Program-made: the position numbers and the translations under genes | DNA from: Streptomyces sp. ADI95-17 | GTDB lineage: Bacteria; Actinomycetota; Actinomycetes; Streptomycetales; Streptomycetaceae | Length of the DNA stretch: 64,000 nucleotides | Reading direction: 5' to 3' | Assembly: GCF_003846175.1 (NCBI RefSeq) | Contig: NZ_ML123048.1 | Coordinates: forward strand, 692,962 to 756,961 | Notes under the pieces: model-generated | Databases searched by the model: none | Told to the model about the DNA's origin: nothing | What the model saw: the letters and a program-made list of their open reading frames with translations, nothing else | Shown here: piece by piece, positions 49,543-58,041 of the stretch | How positions within the stretch are numbered: position 1 is the stretch's first letter | Layout of the letters: each line of letters begins with the position of its first letter

Positions 49543-51626
49543 CCGAGCCGAGGACCTCCGCGGGGACCGGCGCCGCCGTGCGCCCCGATCTGCTCGCCCT
49601 CACCCCGGACACGCTCGCGGCGCTCGCCAACCGGGGCCTGGTCAAGCGCGCCACGAAGGAGTTGGACGCGGGGACGGTGCCCGTGCTCACGACCGATCCG
49701 GACACCACGGTGCGGGCCAGGTTCGACGACGGCACGACCTCGGCGCTGCCGCCCGGCACCGGCCTGGACGAGGGCGACTGCAGCTGCGCCGCACCGGGCG
49801 TGTGCCGCCATCTCATCGCCCTGGTGCTGGCCCATCAGCGCAGCGCCGCGTCCGATCCGGACGGCGATCCCGCCGCGTTCACCGACTGGTCCCCGGGCAG
49901 CACCGACGACGACGCGCTCACCGACGCGGTCGGCGCCCGCCCGGTCGCCTCGGCGCGGCGCACCCTCGACCGGGGCTATGCCGCTCTCGTGCACCGCCCG
50001 TCCCCGGATCACCCCGAGCCCCGGGTCGAGCTCCCCACGTGCACGGTGCGTTTCCCGGTGCCCGGCGAGATCGCCCACGCGTTGACGGACGCGGCCGCCT
50101 CGCTGCGAGGTGAGGTGGTGGCGCTGGCGGTCTGGGCGTTCCGGGCCGCCGACGCCACGGACACCGACGAGCGTTCCGTACCCGTCCAGGTCGGCGGCCG
50201 GGCCGCCGCGCCGCCCACGGCGCTGCCCGTGCTCGACGCGGCCCTCGGGCTGGCCGGCGAACTGCTGGCGGAGGGCGTGGCCCATGTCGGCCCGGTGCAC
50301 GGCGGAGCCCTCGCCCGCGCCGGTGCCGCGCTGACCGCCCGGTCGATGCACTGGCCCGCGGGCGCGATCGCCGAGCTGGCCGACCAGCTCACCGCGTACG
50401 CCGACCGTACCGCCCAGTACCGCCCGGAGTCGGTCGCCGCCCTGCTCACCGAGGTGCACGCCCGGCGGCGGGCCGCCGGGCATCCCGGGGTGCTCGGCAC
50501 CCGCGAGGCCGGGGACACCCCGCTGCGCCGGGTCCGGCTGGTCTCGCTCGGCTGCCGCGTCCACGGCACCGGGCAGTCCCTGACCTCCGAGGTGTACTTC
50601 GCCCACCCCGGCGCGGGCACGGTCCTCGTACTGCGCAAGGCCTGGACGGCCGCCGAGGGCAAGGAGCTGTCCGCCCACCGGCTGGCCACCCGTCGTGTCC
50701 TGGGCACCACACTGGCCTCGCTGGCCGGCGGAAGTCTGGTCAGCGAGAGCGTCCGGCGCACCCCGAGCCATGCGCTGACGGTGGCCCGGGGCAGGCTCGG
50801 CACGACGACGATCACCCCGGTCGGCGCGGCCTGGACCGAACTGCCCGAACCCTTGCTGGTACGGGATCTGACCGCACTGGCCGAAGGCTGGGCCAACAGG
50901 CCGCCGCGGCTGATCCGGCCCCGGGTCGAGGCGGAGGCGGTCCATGTCGTCGAACTGTCCGAGGTGGAGAGCGTCGGTTACGACCCCGCCGAGCAGCGCC
51001 TGGAAGCCGTGGTGCGGGATGCGGCGGGGGGCCGGGTGCTGGTGGCGTCGGAGTACCGGCCGGAGTGCCCCGGTGCGCTGGACGCCCTGGCCGATGCCCT
51101 GGAGGGCGGCGCCACGCACATCAGCGGTTCGCTGCACCGGTCCGGCGGCGGGGTGCGGATCGATCCGCTCGGGGTGCTCACCCCGGCGGGGACGGTCGTG
51201 CCGGATCTCGCCGCCGGTGACGGTTCCACGGCCCTGGCCGCGGTGGTGCGGCGGTCGTCCGATCCGCTGACGGCCGCGCTGGAGGAGGCGATGTCCGCGA
51301 TGTCGGCGGTGCCGCACAGCGGGCTGCGTCATCTCAACGTCCCCGCCCGTGCCCGGATCGACGAAGCGGCGACCGCGCTGTCCCGCACCGGTCTGGCCCG
51401 TGCCGCGACGCTGCTGCGCGCCTTCACCGAGGCACTGGACGACGGGGCGCTGCCGGCCGGGGAAGCCCTCGCGGCCCGTTCCCGGGCGTGGCTGGACGCC
51501 CAGCTCCACCTCCTGGTCAGCAGCGAACTCCGCGCCTCCGCACCGGCGTCCGGGACCCCCGGAGCCCCTGGAGCCGCTGGAGCCGCTACGGACGGTTCAG
51601 ATAAGCGAGTTGGGGATGGACCTTGA
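49539..51626 (+). CDS. SWIM zinc-finger protein (YehQ-like)
   Basis: A 695-aa protein, last of the five-gene operon. SWIM zinc motif C81-x-C83-x5-C89-x-H91 (CSCAAPGVCRHLIAL) after an N-terminal lead-in (LTPDTLAALANRGLVKRATKEL). SWIM domains bind DNA or protein and often accompany SNF2 proteins; here the partner set is MoxR/VWA. The remaining about 580 residues are unassigned, mixed alpha/beta (VRLVSLGCRVHGTGQSLTSEVYF, AEAVHVVELSEVESVGYDP). Start coupled to the VWA stop (ATGA). Its 3' end overlaps the convergent GH4 gene by 41 bp. Confidence 0.88.
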   Translation: MTEPRTSAGTGAAVRPDLLALTPDTLAALANRGLVKRATKELDAGTVPVLTTDPDTTVRARFDDGTTSALPPGTGLDEGDCSCAAPGVCRHLIALVLAHQRSAASDPDGDPAAFTDWSPGSTDDDALTDAVGARPVASARRTLDRGYAALVHRPSPDHPEPRVELPTCTVRFPVPGEIAHALTDAAASLRGEVVALAVWAFRAADATDTDERSVPVQVGGRAAAPPTALPVLDAALGLAGELLAEGVAHVGPVHGGALARAGAALTARSMHWPAGAIAELADQLTAYADRTAQYRPESVAALLTEVHARRRAAGHPGVLGTREAGDTPLRRVRLVSLGCRVHGTGQSLTSEVYFAHPGAGTVLVLRKAWTAAEGKELSAHRLATRRVLGTTLASLAGGSLVSESVRRTPSHALTVARGRLGTTTITPVGAAWTELPEPLLVRDLTALAEGWANRPPRLIRPRVEAEAVHVVELSEVESVGYDPAEQRLEAVVRDAAGGRVLVASEYRPECPGALDALADALEGGATHISGSLHRSGGGVRIDPLGVLTPAGTVVPDLAAGDGSTALAAVVRRSSDPLTAALEEAMSAMSAVPHSGLRHLNVPARARIDEAATALSRTGLARAATLLRAFTEALDDGALPAGEALAARSRAWLDAQLHLLVSSELRASAPASGTPGAPGAAGAATDGSDKRVGDGP

Positions 51627-52932
51627 TGTAGCCGTCGACGAGGCGTCCGGCCACGGTCACCGAGTCGACCAGCGGGTGCAGTGCGAAGGCCTTCACGGCG
51701 GTGGCGCGGGATCCGCTCGCCGCCGCGTCCAGCACCGCGCGCTCGACCGCCTTGACCGCGGTGACCAGCCCGACGGCGTGGTACGGGAGCGGATCGACGG
51801 CGACGGGGTGGGCACCGTTGGCGTCGACCAGGCACGGCACCTCGATGACGGCGTCCGCGTCGAGCACCGGGAGCGTGGTGCGGTTGCGGACGTTGAGGAT
51901 GAGCGAGGTCCGTTCGTTGCGGGCGACGGCCCGCATCAGGGCGAGCGCCACCTGCTCGTAGCCGCCGGACTCCAGATCGCTCTCGTCCCGCTCGCCGACC
52001 CCGGCGACCTCTCTGTTCTCCGACATGTAGGTGGCCTCGCGCTCCGCGCGGGTGCGGTCCCAGGCGGACAGGGCGGGGGTGGTGGGGTCCTTCATCCGGG
52101 CGTAGAAGCCCTCCTGCTGCTCCCGCAGGAAGGCGCCGCGGGTCTGTTCGGCGTCCTGGTAGGCGCGGACCGCTTCCCGGTTGAAGTAGTAGTAGTGCAG
52201 GTATTCGTTGGGGACGGCGCCCAGCGACCGCAGCCAGTCGGTACCGAAGAGCCTGCCCTCCTCGAAGGAGCCGAGGAGTTCCGGGTCGGCGAGCAGCCTG
52301 GGGAGTTCGTCCCGGCCGTCGACGTACAGTCCGCGGACCCAGCCCAGGTGGTTGAGCCCCACGTAGTCGATCCGGGCGCGGTCGGGGTCGGCGCCGAGCA
52401 CCCGGGCGATGCGGCGGCCGAGGCCCACCGGGGAGTCGCAGATGCCGATGACCCGGTCGCCCAGGTAGTGGGACATGGCCTCGGTGACCAGGCCGGCCGG
52501 GTTGGTGAAGTTGATGACCCAGGCCTCGGGGGCGAGCCGCACGATGCGCTGCGCGAGGTCGACGGCGACGGGCACGGTGCGCAGTCCGTACGCGATGCCG
52601 CCCGCGCCGACCGTCTCCTGGCCGAGCACGCCTTCGTCGAGGGCGACCCGTTCGTCGGCCGCCCGGCCTTCGAGACCGCCGACGCGGATCGCCGAGAAGA
52701 CGAAGTCGGCGCCGCGCAGTGCTTCGTCGAGGTCGGTGGTGGCGGTGACGGCGGGCGCGTCCAGGACACCGGCGGCCTGTTCGCCGAGCACCCGGGCCAC
52801 GGCGGTGAGCCGGTCGGCGTCGGTGTCGTAGAGGGTGACCGCGTCAACGCGGCCTTCGGCGTGATCGGCGAGCAGCGCCCCGTACACGAGTGGTACCCGG
52901 AATCCGCCGCCGCCCAGAATTGTCAGCTTCAC
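51586..52932 (-). CDS. 6-phospho-beta-glucosidase (GH4 family)
   Basis: A 448-aa family-4 glycosidase, NAD- and Mn-dependent, cleaving (phospho)glucosides by an oxidation-elimination mechanism in the cytoplasm. N-terminal Rossmann motif LTILGGGGFRVPLVYGAL, DAVTLYDTD, VINFTNPAG, GICDSPVGLGRRI (metal-binding Cys) and LNHLGWVRGLYV (metal-binding His). GTG start at 52932 (VKLTIL). No sugar transporter is adjacent, so the phospho requirement is uncertain. The 3' end overlaps the convergent SWIM gene by 41 bp. Confidence 0.9.
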   Translation of the reverse strand: MKLTILGGGGFRVPLVYGALLADHAEGRVDAVTLYDTDADRLTAVARVLGEQAAGVLDAPAVTATTDLDEALRGADFVFSAIRVGGLEGRAADERVALDEGVLGQETVGAGGIAYGLRTVPVAVDLAQRIVRLAPEAWVINFTNPAGLVTEAMSHYLGDRVIGICDSPVGLGRRIARVLGADPDRARIDYVGLNHLGWVRGLYVDGRDELPRLLADPELLGSFEEGRLFGTDWLRSLGAVPNEYLHYYYFNREAVRAYQDAEQTRGAFLREQQEGFYARMKDPTTPALSAWDRTRAEREATYMSENREVAGVGERDESDLESGGYEQVALALMRAVARNERTSLILNVRNRTTLPVLDADAVIEVPCLVDANGAHPVAVDPLPYHAVGLVTAVKAVERAVLDAAASGSRATAVKAFALHPLVDSVTVAGRLVDGYIKVHPQLAYLNRP

Positions 52933-52973
52933 GCTTGTGCATGGTACGGGGGCGGGCCCGGTCCGGGGCCCCG

Positions 52974-53033
52974 GCGGCGTCGGGCCCGGTGGCCGTGGAC
53001 TCGAAAGTCCTCGGCCACCGGGCCGGACGCCGC
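52974..53033. terminator. Long hairpin terminator after the conservon
   Basis: A 60-nt structure: GCGGCGTC pairs with GACGCCGC, GGCCCGGTGGCCG with CGGCCACCGGGCC, and GGACT with AGTCC, closed by a CGAA loop. The three stems (8, 13 and 5 bp) are separated only by single mismatches. It lies 30 nt downstream of the P450 stop on the minus strand and 42 nt upstream of the GH4 start, insulating the two transcripts. Confidence 0.8.
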
Positions 53034-53063
53034 TGCCGCGCTCACTCCCGGGGGCGTGTCGGG

Positions 53064-54614
53064 TCAGTTGCCGCTCCACCACCGGGAGACGGCCCGCCAC
53101 AGCCTCGCCGGTGCGGATTCGCCGCGCTGCTGCGGGATCCCGCCGACGGCGGAAGGAGCGGCGGGGGTCCCGGATTCGTCGACGGCGGTGGCCGTGGCCG
53201 TCGTACTCATCGGGGCGGTGGCCGTGGCCCGGCCGGGTGTGGGCGCGGTGTGCCGGACGGTCGACTGCACCTCCCAGTCCTGGCGCGGCGTGTTGGGCCT
53301 GCCCATGGAAGGCGGTTCCTTGTCGTCCTGCGGCGGGCGGGCGGCGAAGTCGGCCGGCAGCTCCACCAGGTGCCGGCCCATGATGTTGCCGACCCAGCTC
53401 AGCTCGCTCTCCTCGACGGCGAGTTCGAGATCGGGCAGGCGCATCAGCAGGGCGTCGACGCCGACGTCCGCGATGGCCCGTCCGATGTCCTGCCCGGGGC
53501 ATTCGTGGGGGCCGCCGCTGAACGCGAGGTGGGCGCGGTTGCCCGCCATGTCGTCGCCCAGATCGGGGCGGACCACCGGGTCGGTGTTGGCCGGCGCGAT
53601 GCCGACGATCAGCGCGTCGCCGGCCTTGATCTGCTTGCCGCCGAGCTCGGTGTCGCCGACCGCCCAGCGGCCGAAGACCGCGGTGAACGGCGGCTCGTCC
53701 CAGAGCGTCTGCTCGACCGCTTCGGGGACCGTCATGTGACCACCGCTGAGCCTGGCCCGGAAGCGCGGGTCGGTGAGCACCATCCGCAGGACGTTGGCGA
53801 TCAGGTTGGCGGTCGCCTCGTAGGAGGCGATGAGGATCAGCCGGAGGTGCTCGCTGACCTCCTGGTCGTTCAGCCCTGCCGGGTGTTCGACGAGCCAGGT
53901 GGCGAAGTCCTCCGCGGGTTCGCGCCGGCGGCGCTGGACGAGCCGGGTCAGCGCGTCGAGCACATAGGCGTTGCTCGCCACGGCGGTCGCCGTGCCGCGG
54001 GTCATGTCGCGGGCGGCCTGGACCATCCGGTCGTTGTACTCCTCGGGCATGCCGAGGATCGCACACATCACCATCATCGGCAGCCGCTCGGCGAACTGGC
54101 TGACCAGGTCGACCCGGCCCTGCTGGCAGAAGTCGTTGACGAGCCGGTTGCTGTAGCGGTTGACGTGGCGGCGGACGCCGCGGGTGTCGATCCGGCCCAT
54201 GCTGTCGGTGACCGCGCCGCGCAGCCGTTCATGGGTGGCCCCGTCGGCGAACGCGCAGATCGGCTGCCAGGTGAAGATCGGGGCCAGCGGGTGGTCCGGG
54301 GCGACGCTGCCGTCCTGCAGGGCCCGCCACCGCCTGGAGTCGCGGGAGAACTGCGAGGGGGTACGGGTCATGTGCAGGTTCTCGCTGTGTCCGAGGACCA
54401 GCCAGGCGGGTACGTCCCCGTGCAGCAACACGGGGGCCACGGTGCCGTGTTCGGCTCGCAGCTTGTCGTAGAGCCCGTGGGGGTCCCGCTCGGCCTCCGG
54501 GCCGTAGAACCGGCGCAGTCCGCCGGGGCCGACGCCGAGGCCGTGGGCCGGGCATTCGGGGGGCGGAACCGGCCCGGGGGCCGCTCCGGGCTCGTAGTGG
54601 AATGGGGTTGTCAC
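53064..54614 (-). CDS. CYP157-type cytochrome P450 of the conservon
   Basis: A 516-aa P450. Heme loop FSGGPHECPGQDIGR with the thiolate Cys near 371; I-helix LILIASYEATANLI, where the usual AGxDTT is changed to ASYEAT. The K-helix ExxR motif is replaced by EQTLW (about 300-304), the hallmark reported for CYP157 enzymes. About 95 C-terminal residues are an extra Pro/Thr/Ala-rich tail. GTG start at 54614 with GGAG 7 nt upstream. It is the last gene of the cvn operon, as in several S. coelicolor conservons. Substrate unknown. Confidence 0.9.
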   Translation of the reverse strand: MTTPFHYEPGAAPGPVPPPECPAHGLGVGPGGLRRFYGPEAERDPHGLYDKLRAEHGTVAPVLLHGDVPAWLVLGHSENLHMTRTPSQFSRDSRRWRALQDGSVAPDHPLAPIFTWQPICAFADGATHERLRGAVTDSMGRIDTRGVRRHVNRYSNRLVNDFCQQGRVDLVSQFAERLPMMVMCAILGMPEEYNDRMVQAARDMTRGTATAVASNAYVLDALTRLVQRRRREPAEDFATWLVEHPAGLNDQEVSEHLRLILIASYEATANLIANVLRMVLTDPRFRARLSGGHMTVPEAVEQTLWDEPPFTAVFGRWAVGDTELGGKQIKAGDALIVGIAPANTDPVVRPDLGDDMAGNRAHLAFSGGPHECPGQDIGRAIADVGVDALLMRLPDLELAVEESELSWVGNIMGRHLVELPADFAARPPQDDKEPPSMGRPNTPRQDWEVQSTVRHTAPTPGRATATAPMSTTATATAVDESGTPAAPSAVGGIPQQRGESAPARLWRAVSRWWSGN

Positions 54615-54681
54615 GATCGCTCCAGGGATCAGGCCAAGTACCGGACGGATGGGGATGCGCGAGGGGGGGTTGGTACTGCGG

Positions 54682-55296
54682 TCAGGCGAGCGGGAGGGCC
54701 AGACTGTGCAGATAGCGCATCAGGGTCATCAGCACGTCGCGGCTGGAGCCGCGCAGTCGGGCGTCGCAGTCGATCATCGGGACCTCGTCGGGGAGGTCCA
54801 GTGCGGTCCGCAGCGCCTCGACGGGGTGCTTCGGGGCGCCGGGGAAGGTGTTGACGGCGACGACGAACGGCACGCCGCGCTCCTCCAGTCGCCCGATGAC
54901 GTCGAAGCTGACTTCGAGGCGGCGGGTGTCGACGAGGACCACCGCGCCGAGGGCACCTTCGAACAGGCCGTTCCACAGGAACCAGAACCGTTCCTGGCCC
55001 GGGGTGCCGAAGAGATAGAGGATCAGCTCCTCACTGATGGAGATCCGGCCGAAGTCCATGGCGACGGTGGTGGCGGTCTTGCTCTCCACCCCGAAGTTGT
55101 CGTCCACGCCGACGCCGGCCTGGGTCATGGTCTCTTCGGTGGTCAGCGGCCGGATCTCGCTGACGGAACCGACCATGGTCGTCTTGCCGACCCCGAACCC
55201 GCCGACGATCACGACCTTCACCGCGGCTGTCGCCGTCGTGGGAAGGACGTCCTCGCGCCGGGGGCCGGTGATCGTGTCAGAGCTTCTGAAGTCCAT
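54682..55296 (-). CDS. cvnD: Conservon GTPase CvnD
   Basis: A 204-aa small ATP/GTP-binding protein of the MglA/Rab-like class: P-loop GGFGVGKT at residues 32-39, switch region TMTQAGVGVDDNFGV, G3-like FGTPGQERFWFLW, and VAVNTF. It acts as the GTPase output of the CvnA-D membrane-associated complex. Overlaps cvnC by 20 nt. Confidence 0.93.
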   Translation of the reverse strand: MDFRSSDTITGPRREDVLPTTATAAVKVVIVGGFGVGKTTMVGSVSEIRPLTTEETMTQAGVGVDDNFGVESKTATTVAMDFGRISISEELILYLFGTPGQERFWFLWNGLFEGALGAVVLVDTRRLEVSFDVIGRLEERGVPFVVAVNTFPGAPKHPVEALRTALDLPDEVPMIDCDARLRGSSRDVLMTLMRYLHSLALPLA

Positions 55297-55648
55297 GCAT
55301 CACCGCTTCGAGAAGGGACCTGTCCGGGAGAGTGGCGCGGACGATGGGTGCGCGCGATTCGATGAGTCCGGCAGCGAGGAGTTCGGTGAGGAGCGAGGTC
55401 ACCACGCTGAAGGGCAGACCGAGGTATGCCGAGATCTCGGCGACGGATAACGGTGCCTGGCAGAGCCGCAGGATCACGGCCTGCTCGGGCTGGACCGTCG
55501 GCGTCGGCTGTGCCTGCGCGACGATCATCGTGACCAGGTCGAGCTGCGCCCGCTCGCTGCCGTCGGGATCGCCGGTGATCACGTACAGCCGTTCCGGATC
55601 GCTCGGAGCCGGATCGGCTTTTCGGCGTTCTCGTCGGGGAGAGTTCAT
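55277..55648 (-). CDS. cvnC: Conservon DUF742 protein CvnC, TTA-containing
   Basis: A 123-aa DUF742 protein with a predicted winged-helix core (LCQAPLSVAEISAYLGLPFSVV, LLTELLAAGLIESRAP) and the C-terminal DRSLLEAVMHGLQKL motif. Leu codon 68 is TTA (55445-55447), making its translation bldA-dependent. Overlaps cvnB by 4 nt. Confidence 0.93.
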   Translation of the reverse strand: MNSPRRERRKADPAPSDPERLYVITGDPDGSERAQLDLVTMIVAQAQPTPTVQPEQAVILRLCQAPLSVAEISAYLGLPFSVVTSLLTELLAAGLIESRAPIVRATLPDRSLLEAVMHGLQKL

Positions 55649-56052
55649 CCGGCCTGCCCGTCGTGGCGCGGCGGGCTCGTCAGATGGGCACCGATCCTGA
55701 CGACCATGTCACGCATCCGCGAGCCGACGAGCCCCGCGTCGACCGTCTCGCCGGCGAGCACCGCGAGGTACGCGCCCGTTCCGGCGGCCATCAGGTAGAA
55801 GAAGCCGCCGGTGACCTCGATGACGACCAGCCGCATGAGCCCGTCGCTGTAGGGGATCTCGGAGGCGACGGCGGCGGCCAGGCTCTGCAGTCCGGCACAG
55901 GCCGCCGCGAGGCGGTCGGCGACATCGGGGTCGCCGCCGTGCCGGGCGATGCGCAGACCGTCGGCGGAGAGCACCACGATCTGGTGGATGTCCGGTACGT
56001 CGTCGGCCAGTTCCTTGAGCATCCAGTCCATGTTTCCCCGCTGCTGGATCAC
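55645..56052 (-). CDS. cvnB: Conservon roadblock/LC7 protein CvnB
   Basis: A 135-aa roadblock/LC7-fold protein (MLKELADDVPDIHQIVVLSADGLRIA, GFFYLMAAGTGAYLAVL), the predicted GTPase-activating or scaffolding partner of CvnD. Start: GTG at 56052 overlaps the cvnA stop (GTGA); an internal ATG at 56031 with GGGGAA upstream is also credible. Confidence 0.9.
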   Translation of the reverse strand: MIQQRGNMDWMLKELADDVPDIHQIVVLSADGLRIARHGGDPDVADRLAAACAGLQSLAAAVASEIPYSDGLMRLVVIEVTGGFFYLMAAGTGAYLAVLAGETVDAGLVGSRMRDMVVRIGAHLTSPPRHDGQAG

Positions 56053-57668
56053 TTCAGGTCTCCCTTGTCCCACGCATCGTCAGAGTCTTCGTCGGTCTTC
56101 GGGTCCTGCGGCACGCCGTTGACCGCGTTGGTGAAGGCCTCCAGCCAGAGCCCCGGGGGCTGCTCCTTGCCGCCGCCGTCACCGCCGGGCCCGTGTCCGT
56201 GGCCATTGGTGTGGCCGTTGTGCCGGCCTGCGGAGGGATCGGCGGGCTGGGCGGGGAGGTTGTGCGAGCCGAGTGGTGCCCGGCCGCGGCTTCGGCGTTG
56301 CGGAAGTCCGCCCGCGGTCCATTCGGTCACCACGGGGACGTCGTCCTCCATGGCGGCGGGGGGCAGGACCGGCCGGGTGGCGGGTGCGACCGGGCCGGTG
56401 GCGGGTCGCTGGGCCACGGGGGTACGGGGCTTGCGGCGGGCCGGCACGACGTGCTTCATGGCCTCCTGGTCGATGTCGCTGGTGGGCCTCGACGTGGCGC
56501 CGATGCCGTGGGCGATGCCGGGAGCGGGTCCGGTGGTGATCATGGCGCGGGGCACGATGAGCACGGCGCGGACGCCGCCGTACGCGGACTGTCGCAGGGA
56601 GACCTGGAGGTCGTACATCCGCGAGAGCCGGCCGACGACGGCCATGCCGAGTCGCGGGGACTCGCCGAGGTCGTTCATGTTGGAGCCGGCCTGTGCCCTG
56701 GCGAGCATGTTCTCGGCCCGCGAACGGGCCTCCTCGCTGAGCGAGACGCCGCCGTCCTCGATCTCGATGGCGATGCCGGTCTGTACCTCGACGGCGGTGA
56801 CGTGCACCCGGGTCTGCGGGGGCGAGTAACGGGTGGCGTTGTCGAGGAGTTCGGCGCAGGCGTGGATGAGCGGCTCGACGGCGGTGCCGATGATGGCGAC
56901 CTTGGCGATCGAGTGCAGGTCGACCCGGGGGTACTCCAGGATCCGCGACATGGCGCCGCGCAGCACGCTGAACAGCGGTACGGGCTTGGGCCACTGGCGG
57001 CTGGGCCGGGCACCGCCGAGCACCGCGATGGAGTCGGCGAGCCGGCCGATCAGTGCGGTGCCGTGGTCGATGCGGAGCAGGTCGTCGAAGACGTCGGGGT
57101 TGCGCCCGTGGTGCTCCTCCATCTCGCGCAGTTCACTCGCCTGGCGGTGGACGATCGCCTGGACGCGCCGGGCGACGTTGACGAAGGCGCGCTGCGCGGA
57201 GTCACGCATCGCCTCTTCGTTGTCGATGATGTGCAGCACCGTGTAGACGAGGGTGCGCTGGGCGTCGGGCAGGTCGCGGTACATCTCGTCCGCGTCGACG
57301 ACGTCACGGAGCACCTCTTCGGGCGAATTGCCCACGCGCAGCCGGTGGATGGCGGCCGGCAGCAGTTCCTTGCTGATCCGCACGGTCTCGTCGTCGTGGG
57401 TGGCGATGCGCCGTTCCAGGTCGGCGAAGCGGCGTTCGTACACCGCGCGCTGGGCACGCAGGTCGCGCGCCCGGCGGGTGAGTTGGACACTCAGGGCGGC
57501 GACCACGACGGTGGCGACGGCACCGCACCAGACGACTGGTATCCGCGCGGCCGTGGAGACCAGTGCCGCCGCGGCGGCGGTGGCGCCGCCCATCAGGAGC
57601 ACGGGCAGGAACACGGCGCGAACGACGGAGGATTCTCGGTCGATCGGCGGTGATTCAACACGAACCAT
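56049..57668 (-). CDS. cvnA: Conservon sensor histidine-kinase-like protein CvnA
   Basis: A 539-aa membrane protein. Two closely spaced membrane helices (AVFLPVLLMGGATAAAAALV; VVWCGAVATVVVAALSV) near the N-terminus, a coiled-coil and dimerisation region, then a HATPase_c domain (N-box CAELLDNATRYSPP, G1 IEIEDGGVSL, G2 RLGMAVVGRL). The last about 150 residues are Pro/Gly/His-rich and disordered. No phospho-acceptor His motif of standard kinases is evident. First gene of the conservon; ATG with AGAGG upstream. Confidence 0.93.
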   Translation of the reverse strand: MVRVESPPIDRESSVVRAVFLPVLLMGGATAAAAALVSTAARIPVVWCGAVATVVVAALSVQLTRRARDLRAQRAVYERRFADLERRIATHDDETVRISKELLPAAIHRLRVGNSPEEVLRDVVDADEMYRDLPDAQRTLVYTVLHIIDNEEAMRDSAQRAFVNVARRVQAIVHRQASELREMEEHHGRNPDVFDDLLRIDHGTALIGRLADSIAVLGGARPSRQWPKPVPLFSVLRGAMSRILEYPRVDLHSIAKVAIIGTAVEPLIHACAELLDNATRYSPPQTRVHVTAVEVQTGIAIEIEDGGVSLSEEARSRAENMLARAQAGSNMNDLGESPRLGMAVVGRLSRMYDLQVSLRQSAYGGVRAVLIVPRAMITTGPAPGIAHGIGATSRPTSDIDQEAMKHVVPARRKPRTPVAQRPATGPVAPATRPVLPPAAMEDDVPVVTEWTAGGLPQRRSRGRAPLGSHNLPAQPADPSAGRHNGHTNGHGHGPGGDGGGKEQPPGLWLEAFTNAVNGVPQDPKTDEDSDDAWDKGDLK

Positions 57669-58022
57669 CTAAGACCTCTGGCGGTTGATTCGGGAGGTAT
57701 GCACGCTTGCAGGACAGTCAGGAACAAGCGCTCGAATTCATATCAACTCGACTTCACTGCGCGTGAGCTTAGTCAGATCGAATCAGTGCTTCGGCACATT
57801 CACCCAACCCCCTGCGCGAGCGCTCCAGCGGTAATACACTCACGAGTTTTTGCACGCACCGCCGTCACGCGTGCACACGGAGTGACAGTCGGCGCAATCC
57901 GTCGAGAAGGGGAGTCGTTCGTACCGGGGATCGGGACAACATAGGCTTGAAACAAGGAAGTTCAGGGGGTTCGATCCAGCTGGTCACCCGCTTCCGTCCC
58001 TCAGTGCGGGACAGGCGCACAT
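57669..58022. other. Divergent promoter region of conservon and IclR genes
   Basis: 354 bp without a convincing gene, AT-richer than its flanks. It carries the promoters of cvnA (minus) and the IclR gene (plus); TAGGCT near 57943 is a possible plus-strand -10. An inverted repeat extends from here over the IclR start (listed separately). A frame at 57699-57944 has a GGGAGG only 1 nt before its ATG and no Streptomyces codon bias, so I do not call it. Confidence 0.45.
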
Positions 58023-58041
58023 GTGATCGAACTGGATCGAA
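57970..58041. promoter_or_regulatory. Split inverted repeat flanking the IclR start
   Basis: TTCGATCCAG (57970-57979) is exactly complementary to CTGGATCGAA (58032-58041), 52 nt apart. This could be paired operator half-sites for IclR autoregulation or a long leader hairpin. If translation starts at GTG 58077 rather than 58023, both arms lie in the leader. Confidence 0.4.

Noticed and set aside
57699..57944. 81-codon frame between cvnA and IclR genes
   Set aside because: Ribosome-like GGGAGG is only 1 nt from the ATG, codon use is not Streptomyces-like, and the region looks like promoter DNA.
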